Source: Hordeum vulgare subsp. vulgare
Taxonomy: Eukaryota; Streptophyta; Magnoliopsida; Poales; Poaceae
Length of the DNA: 64,000 nucleotides
Reading direction: 5' to 3'
Assembly: GCF_904849725.1 (NCBI RefSeq)
Contig: NC_058523.1
Coordinates: forward strand, 166,142,689 to 166,206,688
Under the pieces are notes generated by a model. The model made no database searches, was not told the DNA's origin, and saw only the letters and a list, made by a program, of their open reading frames with translations. Each line of letters opens with the position of its first letter. Positions within the stretch are counted from its first letter, which is position 1. Shown here in pieces: positions 22,100 to 32,375 of the stretch. Both the position numbers and the translations under genes were made by a program.

Positions 22100-23108
22100 C
22101 CACCAACTTTAGAATTTCAGAGCTTCAAAGACACACAACCTCATTAACAGAGACTTGGTCACAGTTTTTTGTTTCACTTAAAAGTGATTCGGTCTCACCG
22201 AAGTCGTCCACATAAACCCTAAAACTCCAAATCAGTAACCTCGATAGGTACTTCTGGCTTCATCGAGAAGACCTTTGTGTTGTGGGAAACCCACATCAAT
22301 GACACCGATTTGCTTCCACTCGGTGACTCCAAAACACATACGACGGAAACCTAAACCTAATTGTCCTCATTCACCCATCTCTATGGAATTTTCTAGTGGA
22401 TAGAAGTATTGCAATCAATCGATAGAAGTGGAATACATCCTAATGTGCATGAATTAGAGGTTGGAGTGCAAGACGGGTCAAAGTTTTACCCTAACTCGGC
22501 AAAAAACTTCGCTACGACGACAATGGTGGAGAAGATTCCCGTTGACGGTGACGGACTCCTGCGGCGAAGGCGCACGAGAGGTAAGGGAGATCGTCTATGG
22601 TCTCGAGCGGCTACAACGGTGGCATACAGGAATTTCGTTTGAAGTGGAATTTGAAAGTACACACTTGGAGAGGTATATGTACCCACGTGATGTCGGTGAC
22701 ACCGAGCCAAAAGTGTTGGTTCCACTGAGATCGGTGGTACCGAGATTGAAAACCTAGATCAACCCTAGTGCTTCAGTTGAATCAAGTTTTTGAGAGTTGG
22801 TCACACCAGGAGGCACATGGGAGGTTTTGGAAGTCATCCCTTGTCAAAACGATAACTCCGAGAGTCCTCACTGAGAGGGTCCGAAAATTTTCTTGCTCAA
22901 ATTTTGTGATGAAGGATGAATAGAATTTGAGATGAGAAAGCATAGATAGCTAGAGGGGGTACTTAGGCATTCTTGTACATCCAATTGGCCAGAAAAATTA
23001 AGAGCCAAAAGAACAACAATTGCATGTCCTCGAATGTGTAAAATATGCATACCAACATGCTCACACAAGAAGATGTCAAATAAAACATGGAAAACATGCA
23101 AAACCACT
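22100..23108 (-). other. Spacer of the SIRE-like copia element
   Basis: No credible gene. Words such as CGGTGACACCGAG and CGGTGGTACCGAG recur (22690-22745), as in spacers of SIRE-like grass elements. The stretch ends at the CCACT target site of the gypsy element. Confidence 0.5.
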
Positions 23109-24378
23109 TGATAACCCACAAGTATAGGGGATCGCAACAGTTTTCGAGGGTAGAGTATTCAACCCAAATTTATTGATTCGACTCAAGGGGAGCCAAATAA
23201 TATTCTTGAGTATTAGTTCAACAACATCTCAAAGACTTAATATCTGTAGCAAAGTAGTATGGAAGTAACAGTAACGGTGGCAAACGTGACAGTAGCAGTT
23301 TGTAGTGATTATAACAATAGCAACGGAAAAGTAATTTAGCAAAGATCAATATCTGGAAAGCTCGTAGGCAATGGATCAGTGATGGACAATTATGTCGGAT
23401 GGCATTCATCATGCAACAGTCATAACATAAGGAATATTACGTTATGTAGGCATGTATTCCATACATAGTCATACGTTCTTGTGGCAAAGAACTTGTATGA
23501 CATCTTCTGTCCTACCCTCCCATGGCAGTGGGGCCCTAATGGAAACTAAGGAATATTAACGCCTCCTTTTAATAGAGAACCAGACCAAAGCATTAGCACT
23601 TAGTGAATACATGAACTCCTCAAACTACGATAATCACCGGAAAGAATCCCAGTTATTGTCCCCTGGGGGATGCGGATCATAACTCGTAATAGGTGTCTCA
23701 ACTTGCAAGATAGGATCAAGAACACATATATATTCATGAAAACATAATAGGTTCAGATCTGAAATCATGGCACTCGGGCCCTAGTGACAAGCATTAAGCA
23801 TAGCAAAGTCATAGCAACAACAATCTCAGAACATAGTGGATACTAGGGATCAAACCCTAACAAAACTAACTCGATTACATGGTAGATATCATACAACCCA
23901 TCACCGTCCAGCAAGCCTACGATGGAATTACTCATGAACGGCGGAGAGCATTATGAAATTGGTGATGAAGGATGGTCGGTGATGATGATGGCGTCGATTT
24001 CCCCTCTGTGGAGCTCAAATCAGACTCCGGATCTGCCCTCCCGAAGGAGAACATGAGGTGGCGGCGGCTTCGTAACGTAAAACGCGATGAACTATCCTCC
24101 TTGATTTTTTACTCCCCGAATAGGAATATATAGAAGTGGAAACGAGGTCGGAGGAGCCACAAAGGCTCCACAAGACAGGGGGGCGGGCTTGTGGACAGGT
24201 GGTGGCCCCTCTCGAGTTGATTCTTTCGCCAATATTATTTATTAATTCCAAAAATAACACCAAGGCAATTCTGGTGAAAACAACATCAGTATGGGTTAGT
24301 TCCATTCAAATCATGCAAATTATTGTCCAAAACAAGGGCAATAGAGTTTGGAAAAGTAGATACGTTGGAGACATATCA
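23109..24378 (-). repeat. 3' LTR of the Athila-type element (1270 bp)
   Basis: Plus strand runs TGATAACCCACAAGTATAGG to GAGACATATCA. Against the 5' LTR it lacks a 16-base piece at about 23218, a 50-odd-base piece at about 24255 and a 20-odd-base piece at about 24185. Confidence 0.92.
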
Positions 24379-24391
24379 GCTCCCCAAGCTT
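24379..24391 (-). other. Polypurine tract
   Basis: Minus strand reads AAGCTTGGGGAGC directly before the 3' LTR. A related tract, AAGCTTGGGGGAGT, lies at about 26378-26391 just after the env-like ORF. Confidence 0.75.
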
Positions 24392-26411
24392 AAACTTTGC
24401 TTGTCGTTAATCATTTCAGTTGATAAACTGAAAGTGATAAAGAAAAACTTTTACAAACTCTGTTTGATCTTGATGGTGTAAATATGTCTAACTGATGTTC
24501 AGATTTTCATCAAAGATTATAGACTAACCACATTCACAATAATATTTAGGCCTCGTATTTACTTATATCAATGGCATAATCAACTAGCGAGCGATTATAA
24601 TAAGCCTCTGATGAAAACAATTTTACCAAAACAATCATAATACAATATGATATACTAGTATCTCGCTTGCCTTTTCTAAGCCCGTAAAACATAAATGTCG
24701 GGCACCTCTTAAGAACAAGGACTCACTAGACATTGTAATTCATGGTAAAAGAGATCCAGTCATACTCTTTCTCAATATCAATTGATAGCAAAGCATACAA
24801 ATTACGGAGGTGCTCTCTAACTAGTGCCTTTTCATAAGAAGAGAATGAGTCAACGGTAAAGTAAAATAGATAGGCCCTTCGCAGAGGGAAGTATTGATTC
24901 ACAGAGCTGCCAGAGCTCAAGCTTTTAAGACATGGATGAATCAAAATTTTGGGCGGTGTGCTTTCATTGTGAACATAACAACTAAGAGATCTCAATATCT
25001 TCCAAGCTTCATACATTATAGGTTGTTCCCAAATAGAATAGTAACGTTTTTACTCCCCATCCACCAATCGATCACACTCCACGATGGTCAGAATCCATGG
25101 GTACCGTCCATACAAACAACAATCTTGGGGTAGTTTTGTTTTATAATACTTTGATTTGAGTTTTGAGCATGGAACACGGCATCCCGGATACCAGCCACTT
25201 TCTCGTGAATGATAGTGAATCAACACATATCGTGAGAATAACCCACCTCGCATGGAAGATACTAACAACCCCTAGTCATTACATGAGCGATTCAGGCATA
25301 CAAAATAGAATATTTATTTGAAGGTTTTGAGTATGGCACATGCAAATTTACTTGGGACGGTAGGTAAATACTACATATAGGTAGGTATGGTGGACTCATA
25401 TGAAATAACTTTGGGTTTATGGAAATGGATGCGCAAGCAGTATTCCCGCTTAGTACAAGTGGAGGCTAGCAAGAGACTGGGAAGCAAGCAACTAGAGAGC
25501 GACAACAGTCATAAACATGCTTTCAGATGAACCAACATTGAATGCGAGCATGAGTAGGGTATAAATCACAATGAACGTAAACTTCGTGGAGGCTATGTTG
25601 GTTTTGTTTCAACTACATGCGTGAACATGTGCTAAGTCAAGCCACTCGAATCATTCGGAGGAGGATACCATTCTATCATAGTACATAACAACCATTGTAA
25701 TATGCATGTTGGCACTCAAGACAAACCATTATTCACTCCTAGCTAATTAATCATGGCATAAGTAACTATAATCTCTAATTGTCATTGCAAACATGTTCAA
25801 TCCATAACGAGCTGAATCCAGAACGATGAACTAATCATGTTTACAAAAAACAAAATAGGTCGAGTTCATACCATCTTTTCTCCATCTCCGTCACTTCATC
25901 ATATATCGTCATTATTTCCTTTCACTTGCATGACCGAGCGGTACGAATAATAATAATAAGAGTGCACGTGCATTGGACTAAGTTGAATCTGCAAGCAATA
26001 ACTCAAAGGAGAAGACAAGGTAATATGGGCTCTCTGATAGATAAACAATAATGCATATGAGAGCCACTCAGCATGTCATCGTGGTGTTCTTCTTACGACC
26101 CAAAGAAGAAATAAAAACTATTTACATGGGAAAGACCCCAACAAGCAAAAGAAGAACGAGAAATCTTTTTGGGTTTTCTTTTAATACTACAACTAAACAA
26201 ACTAGAAGGTAAATCTAGAACTATTTTATTTTTGGGTTTTCTCAAGGTTAATGAAACACACAAGAAGAAAACAAAAAGAAGAAATAAACTACCATGGATG
26301 GTACAATGAAAAAGTATGAACACCGACAACTGGAATGAGTGTGTGAACATGAATGTAATGTCGGCGAGAAATGCGTACTCCCCCAAGCTTAGGCATTTGT
26401 CCTAAGTTGGT
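24392..26411 (-). other. 3' untranslated spacer of the Athila-type element
   Basis: Two kilobases with no convincing frame on either strand. It carries a second polypurine word near 26380. Confidence 0.6.
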
Positions 26412-27287
26412 CTAGGGCCATGGCTGGCCCGAATAATATCCAAAGTCATAGTTGGGGTTGTACTGGGCTGCGGCGGCTGCCGCCTGAATGGCTTCAGCGC
26501 GGAGGTGAGCAGCTTTCGCCTCTCTCTCGTACTCGTTTGCCTCCTCTCTAGTTATAAAGTATCTCCGTTTTCCTTGAAAGTTAAAGAAGGCAGCAGCAGG
26601 AAGGGTAATATGGACAACATGTTCATTTCTCTTAAGAAACTGGTAGCGCACCATAGCCTCAAAATCAAGATAAGCAAGTGGTAACCCAATATCAGTCTTC
26701 CTTATAGGTATCCCAAGATAATTAGCTACACGGGTGGCATAAATTCCACCAAAGAAATCTCCACCCTTACCATTTTTATGTAGCCTCCTAGCAATAATAG
26801 CTCCAAAGTTATATCGTCTATCACCCATGACTGCACTCTTAAGAATACTATGGTCAGGTATGCAAAGGTGGCTATGCTCATGTTTACCGTTAATACATCT
26901 ACCTAGGAAGTGAGCAAGATAATGTATGGCAGGGAAGTGAATGATCCCCAAGGTACCCCGACTAATATTTCTAGTTTCTCCCAAAGTGATGCTAGCAAGA
27001 AAACCATTATATTCAGTTTTGTGAGGATCACTATCGCTACCCCATTGTGGAATTTTGCATGCATTGTTAAAATCATTTAGGTCCATAGTATAAGATTCAT
27101 CATAAGTATCAAATATAACGGAATGCGTATTACGCCTGGATGAAAATTCAAACCTCCACATGAAGGAATCAGTGAGTTGATAGTATTGCTTGCATTGGTC
27201 TGAAACAAAATCTTCAAGGCCACCATTTCGTATGTAAGCGTAAAATTCTTCCTTGAATCCGGCCTGGACAATGAATGGATCCGACAT
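26412..27287 (-). CDS. Athila-type env-like ORF, intact frame (291 aa)
   Basis: An unbroken frame from ATG 27287 to a stop at 26412 begins MSDPFIVQAGFKEEFYAYIR. It resembles the extra ORF after pol in Athila-lineage elements: D-L-N-D-F-N-N-A-C-K-I-P-Q-W near residue 75, then H-F-P-A-I-H-Y-L-A-H-F-L-G-R-C near 115, and RKTDIGLPLAYLDFEAMV near 200. The C-terminus is charged and Ala-rich, a probable helix (EANEYEREAKAAHLRAEAIQ), then N-P-N-Y-D-F-G-Y-Y. I see no signal peptide or membrane segment, so envelope function is not supported. It follows the protease after a spacer and lacks its own promoter, so translation would need splicing. Its unbroken frame contrasts with the damaged Gag. Confidence 0.75.
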   Translation of the reverse strand: MSDPFIVQAGFKEEFYAYIRNGGLEDFVSDQCKQYYQLTDSFMWRFEFSSRRNTHSVIFDTYDESYTMDLNDFNNACKIPQWGSDSDPHKTEYNGFLASITLGETRNISRGTLGIIHFPAIHYLAHFLGRCINGKHEHSHLCIPDHSILKSAVMGDRRYNFGAIIARRLHKNGKGGDFFGGIYATRVANYLGIPIRKTDIGLPLAYLDFEAMVRYQFLKRNEHVVHITLPAAAFFNFQGKRRYFITREEANEYEREAKAAHLRAEAIQAAAAAAQYNPNYDFGYYSGQPWP

Positions 27288-28173
27288 TCATTCACAAGGT
27301 TTCACTTGAGCTTCCCTTGGAGGTTCAAAGTCGGGCTCGTGTATCACGAGTCTCGGGGTGTTTTTGCTCGAGGAACGACCTTGGTAGATTCTCATTAACA
27401 TTTTTCTTTCTCTGAATAATTTCTGAATTTTTTTAGTGAACAGAACTCAATCAAAACTTATAGCAATTACTCCCACAAGTGCCAAGAAGCTATATCATGC
27501 ATCAAAAACTACTTGGGACCCTACAAGTTTGACATTCAAGCTCAAGAACAAGGTCACCACAGCATCAAAAATTTGCAACATATAAAGCACTAGAACAAAA
27601 ACTAATTGGATGATTGGAGGAGTTACATATCGATGAACAATCCCCTAAAATATTTTTGCAAATGGAGCTTTGAGCAAGGAGATCGAAAATGGCAGGAAGA
27701 TGAGCTAAAACACGGGTTTGAGCAATGGTTGGATTTTTTCTGGAGGAAGACGAAGTGGATGGGTACTGGAATGAGTGAAGGGCCCACGTGGGACCCACAA
27801 GCCAGGGGGCGTGCCCAGGGGAGTGGCCGCGCCCTGCAGGCTTGTGGCCCACTGGTACAACCCCTTGATGTGTTCTCAGGGCGAAAATTCTTAAATATTC
27901 GAGAAAAAATCATATTAAATTTTCGTGGCACTCTCAAAATTTTTATTTTCATGTCATTTTTCTATTTGATGGATAAAATGGAAAACACCAAAATAATAAC
28001 ATTTTTACTAAACTGAAAATAAGGAATAAAAAATAAAAGTTGGGTACGGAAGGTTGTGCTTTCTAAATCCATCCATCTCATGCCCGTCAAAAAGAATCCA
28101 TCAATAAGGTTGATCAAGTCTTATTGACAAACTTTTTTCGAATTACATGGAACCAGAGAACTTTAGAATAACA
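27288..28173 (-). other. Spacer where RT, RNase H and integrase would be expected
   Basis: Non-coding 0.9 kb between protease and env-like ORF. No YVDD, DRGGE or HHCC motif is visible in any minus-strand frame I read. A GC-rich patch (27775-27855, GGCGTGCCCAGGGGAGTGGC) stands out from its AT-rich surroundings. Confidence 0.6.
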
Positions 28174-28941
28174 CTAGGTTACCTCAATGGGGATATGCAT
28201 GTCCCCAACAATAAGTATATCATATTTCTTTTTGACAGTAGGGAGAGGGAATTCGAAGTCTCCAATAGTAAACGTTGGATATTTTTCAATGGAGTTGATA
28301 CTATGAACTTGAGGTTGTTTCTTCGAAAAGTTTACCGTATGCTCATTACCATTAACAGGAAAATTGGCATTGCCTTTGTTGCAGTCAATAACAGCCCCTA
28401 CAGTATTCAGAAAGGGTCTACCAAGGATGATTGACAAACTGTCGTCCCCATGAATATCAATAATAACAAAGTCCGTTAGGATAGTAACGTTTGCAACCAC
28501 AACAGACACATCCTCACAAATACCGATGTGTAAACAAGTTGATTTATCAGCTATTTGGAGAGACATTTCAATAGGTGTCAACTTATTCAAATCAAGTTTA
28601 TGATATAAAGAGAACGACATAACAGTGACACCAGCTCCGAGGTCACATAAAGCAGTTTTAACATAATTTCCTTTAATAGAGCATGGTATAGTAGGTATTC
28701 CGGGATCTCCAAGTTTCTTTGGTATTGCACCCTTGAAAGTATAATTAGCAAGCATGGTGGAAATCTCAGCTTCCGGTATCTTCCTTTTATTTGTAATAAT
28801 ATCTTTCATATACTTAGCATAGGGAGACATTTTCAGAATATCAGTTAAGCGCATACGTAAAAAGACAAGTCTCAGCATTTCAACAGAGCGCTCAAAATTC
28901 TCATCATCCTTCTTCTTGCATGAGTTAGGAGGAAAGGGCAT
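28174..28941 (-). CDS. Retropepsin-like protease of the Athila-type element (255 aa frame)
   Basis: The frame from ATG 28941 contains the gypsy aspartic-protease core: K-T-A-L-C-D-L-G-A-G-V-T-V-M-S near residue 100 (catalytic Asp in D-L-G-A-G), a flap-like segment, and I-I-L-G-R-P-F-L-N-T-V-G-A near 175, the ILGRPFL block of the fold. The N-terminal part (ILKMSPYAKYMKDIITNKRK) is the linker that precedes the protease in Athila elements. The frame is unbroken and ends with GDMHIPIEVT, about 80 residues after the fold, without an RT. It would process Gag in the particle. The ATG is internal to a Gag-Pro polyprotein and need not be a true start. Confidence 0.82.
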   Translation of the reverse strand: MPFPPNSCKKKDDENFERSVEMLRLVFLRMRLTDILKMSPYAKYMKDIITNKRKIPEAEISTMLANYTFKGAIPKKLGDPGIPTIPCSIKGNYVKTALCDLGAGVTVMSFSLYHKLDLNKLTPIEMSLQIADKSTCLHIGICEDVSVVVANVTILTDFVIIDIHGDDSLSIILGRPFLNTVGAVIDCNKGNANFPVNGNEHTVNFSKKQPQVHSINSIEKYPTFTIGDFEFPLPTVKKKYDILIVGDMHIPIEVT

Positions 28942-28947
28942 GGGTTT

Positions 28948-29434
28948 CTAAACCCATGGTTCTCTTTCTCTACCATGCTTCCTAGCAATAAAATCTCTTT
29001 TATCATATCTCTTATTCCTAGGTTGTGGGTTATCAACATCAACAACAGGTTCAATCTCCACATCATTGTCATTACTAGGTTGAGGATCGACATGCACATC
29101 ATCATTAATATTATCACTAGGTTCATGCTCATTACCAAATTTTGTCTCAACATCATAAATAGAGATATCTTTTGGATTTTCATGTGACTCTACAACAGGT
29201 TCACTAGCAGCATGCGAAGTCCTATCGTCATTCTTTTTTCCTTTTATCAGAAGGACCGGGTGCATCAATATTAACTCTATGAGAATCTTGCTCAATTCTC
29301 TTAGGATGGACCTTGGGATACAAAGGTTCCCGAGTCATTCTACCACCTCTAGTCACAACTCTAACACAATGATCATTGTCCTTACTAATCATCTCATTGA
29401 GAAAATCATTAAGTAATAGAGAAGCCTTCCCCAA
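28948..29434 (-). pseudogene. C-terminal Gag/linker region of the Athila-type element
   Basis: Two overlapping minus-strand frames. 29434-29228 gives LLLNDFLNEMISKDNDHCVR and REPLYPKVHPKRIEQDSHRV, the segment that follows the capsid in this lineage. 29295-28948 gives an acidic Asp/Asn/Glu-rich linker ending R-D-F-I-A-R-K-H-G-R-E-R-E-P-W-V. A shift separates them, and the join to the upstream Gag (at P-Q-A-W-G-R-L) looks like a deletion. No zinc knuckle is visible, so the RNA-binding part may be lost. Confidence 0.6.
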
Positions 29435-29499
29435 GCTTGTGGGAGACTCTGTTCTTCAATTTACACAAAGTTAAATATTTTCTGCAAGGCATATTGTTT

Positions 29500-30321
29500 C
29501 TAATGGGCAGGAAAATATTTTTCAGAGAAGTAAAATATCATATCCTGAGGACCACGCAGACAATCAGGATCAAGAGAATTAAACCATATCTTAGTATCAC
29601 CCTTTAATGAGAAAGGAAACAACTTAAGAATATAGTAATAATGAAATTTTTTCTCATGAGTAAATAGGGTGGCTATATCATTCAATTTAGTAAGGTGTGC
29701 CACAGGAGTTTCAAATTCATAACCATGGAAAGGATCAGATTCTACCAAAGTAATTAACTCAGGATCGACAGAGAATTCATAGTCCTTATCAGTAACAAAG
29801 ATATGTCAAGTAGCAAACTTGGGATCATATTGCATTCTAGCATTCAAAGATTTTTCATTCCACTTTCATAGCAATTTATTAAGATCATGTCCATCCTTAC
29901 AAGCAATAAAGTCCCTAGCTACTTCTCCTTCCATAACATAACCCTTAGGTATATTAGGGAATTCATATCTAGGAGAGCTAGGTCTAGCAGGTGCATCATA
30001 GTGTTTGGTTTCAATAATTTCATCAGATTCAGAAATATCACCAGTTTCAGCATTCACTCTAGCAATTTGTTCATCAAGAAATTCACCAAGTGGCACAACA
30101 GTATCAAGCAAAGTTTCATCATAAGCATCATGCATAATAGAAATAGCATTATCAATTACTTGCGACATATTAGATTCAGTAGCAGGTTGTGGTGTCGCAA
30201 ATTTACTCATAACAGAAGATGAATAAAGTGTACAGCTAGATGGCAGTTCCTTACTTGTCCTCGTAGTTGATGGGTAGATCTTGGTTTTAGCGTCTTTCAG
30301 ATTCTTCATAGTGATCAACAA
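29500..30321 (-). pseudogene. Athila-type Gag with in-frame stops
   Basis: One minus-strand frame runs from 30321 to 29500 with two internal stops, near 29866 (after D-L-N-K-L-L) and near 29804 (after D-P-K-F-A-T). The N-terminal part is acidic (VNAETGDISESDEIIETKHY); the retrotransposon-Gag core follows with HLTKLNDIATLFTHEKKF and LFPFSLKGDTKIWFNSLDPD, the usual L-F-P-F-S-L-x-G-x-A-x-x-W block. It forms the element's particle. The next stop is right after K-Y-F-P-A-H. Given two stops the protein cannot be made without readthrough. Confidence 0.82.
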
Positions 30322-30356
30322 ATATAAATTCCAAGTGACTCAGAGAATAGAGCTAT

Positions 30357-30376
30357 GCTCCCCGACAACGATGCTA
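30357..30376 (-). other. Primer-binding site of the Athila-type element
   Basis: Minus strand TAGCATCGTTGTCGGGGAGC, diverged from the gypsy form seen at 11245-11264. Confidence 0.65.
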
Positions 30377-30387
30377 GAAAAAGGTCT

Positions 30388-31753
30388 TGATAACCCACAG
30401 GTATAGGGGATCTCAACAGTTTTCGAGGGTAGAGTATTCAACCCAAATTTATTGATTCGACTAAAGGGGAGCCAAAGAATATTCTCGAGTATTAGCAGCT
30501 GAGTTGTCAATTCAACAACACCTGAAAGACTTAATATCTGTAGCAAAGTATTTTGTAGCAAAGTAGTATGGAAGTAACGGTAACAATGGAAAACGTGACA
30601 GTATCAGTTTTGTAGTGACTGTAACAATAGCAATGGAAAAGTAACTTAGCAAAGATCAATATGTGGGAAGCTCGTAGGCAATGGATAAGTGATGGATAAT
30701 TATGTCAGATGTCATTTATCATGCAACATTCATAACATAGGGTGATACAGAACTAGCTCCAATTCATCAATGTAATGTAGGCATGTATTCCATATATAGT
30801 CATACATGCTTATGGAAAAGAACTTGCATGACATCTTTTGTCCTACCCTCCCGTGGAAGCAGGGTCCTAATGGAAACTAAGGGATATTAAGGCCTCCTTT
30901 TAATAGAGACCGAACCATAGCATTAGCACTTAGTGAATACATGAACTGCTTTTAATAAAGAATCCCAGTTACTGTCACCCTGGGGGATGCGGATCATACC
31001 TCGTAATAGGTGTCTACAACTTGCAAGATAGGATCAAGAACACATATATATTCATGAAAACATAATAGGTTCAGATCTGAAATCATGGCACTCGGGCCCT
31101 AGTGACAAGCATTTAGCATAGCAAACTCATAGCAACATCAATCTCAGAACATTCTGGATACTAGGGATCAAACCCTAACAAAAATAACTCGATTACATGG
31201 GAGATTTCATCCAACCCATCACCGTCCAGCAAGCCTATGATGGAATTACTCACGAACAACGGAGAACATCATGAAATTGGTGATGACGACGGCGTCGATT
31301 GCCCCTCTCCGGAGCCCAAATCAGACTCCAGATCTAACCCTCCCGAGGAAGAACATGAGGTGGCGGCGGCTCCATATCATAAAACACGATGAACTCTCCT
31401 CCTTGATTTTTTTCCTCCCCGAATAGGAGTATATAGAAGTGGAAATGAGGTCGGAGGAGCCACAGGGGCCCCACAAGACAGGGGCGCGCCGTGGGGGGCT
31501 CCCTTGAGGCTTGTGGCCAAGTGGTGGCCGCTCTCTAGTTGATTATTTCACCAATATTTTTTATTAATGCCAAAAATATTCCCCGTATATTTTCAGGTCA
31601 ATCCTACAACTTTTATTTCTGCACAAAAATAAAACCAAGGCAATTCTGCTGAAAACAACGTCTGTCCGGGTTAGTTCCGTTCAAATCATGCAAATTATAG
31701 TCCAAAACAAGGGCAAAAGAGTTTGGAAAAGTAGATACGTTGGAGATGTATCA
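30388..31753 (-). repeat. 5' LTR of the Athila-type element (1366 bp)
   Basis: Plus strand runs TGATAACCCACAGGTATAGG to GAGATGTATCA, followed by CCACT. It keeps the segments that the 3' LTR has lost. Confidence 0.92.
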
Positions 31754-32375
31754 CCACTCTAGTATCTACCAAGCACTATGGCGATGACAAAGTCATCTAT
31801 ATATGAGTATATTGACTTAACGAGACAAGCAAGAATGTTTGATCATAGGCCATACTCATTGTTTAAGCACAATTGGGGTTGCCACTTTTATATAAAGCTT
31901 CCAATGTGTTCACATCTTATGAGATGCTTTGATTCAAGTATTAGAGTAAAGCTCCCCCTGGATGTGACATCTCCCCCCTGATAGGGAGAAACTAACCTTG
32001 GGTTTTTTCGTTGAAGACTTCATATTGGTATTTTACTAGTGGATACTCATAGTTGATAAAGATCATCTTGAGTTGGGAGCTATCGTTGTTGTTTTGTACT
32101 CTTCTCACCTACATGGGTTAGTCTCACACAAGGAGCAAATACAAGGATGTCTATGGGCATGGAGTGAAACACACATATATGAATATGTCCATTGACACAT
32201 TAATTACCTTGTCCCTTTCCTAACTATGAGGGAATGTGTGACTCCTTTAACTATTGCATAAGGTCGAAGTTGTTTGCAACTAGTTCTTGTCAAAAATGAC
32301 TGTGGGTGCACTTTGTTGGCAGAGTCACCCCTCAAGAACTTCTCTAGTTCTTCTTCTTGGGGACCCACATCAACT
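31754..32375 (-). other. SIRE-like copia internal sequence after Gag, no gene seen
   Basis: Right-hand continuation of the copia spacer broken by the Athila-type element. It carries CTCCCCCTGGATGTGAC at about 31952, a polypurine-like word on the minus strand. Pol should lie here or left of the insertion, and does not. Confidence 0.5.

Larger units (their letters stand above)
23109..31753 (-). mobile_element. Complete Athila-type gypsy element lacking RT and integrase (8.6 kb)
   Basis: Both LTRs are present (23109-24378 and 30388-31753), flanked by a perfect CCACT duplication (23104-23108 and 31754-31758). Minus-strand order: 5' LTR, PBS 30376-30357, Gag, protease, 0.9-kb spacer, env-like ORF, 2-kb spacer, polypurine tract 24391-24379, 3' LTR. 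RT, RNase H and integrase are missing; only 0.9 kb separates protease from the env-like ORF, so it is a non-autonomous derivative. The C-D-L-G-A-G protease motif and the ORF between protease and 3' LTR point to the Athila lineage (Sabrina-like elements in Triticeae). Confidence 0.9.
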
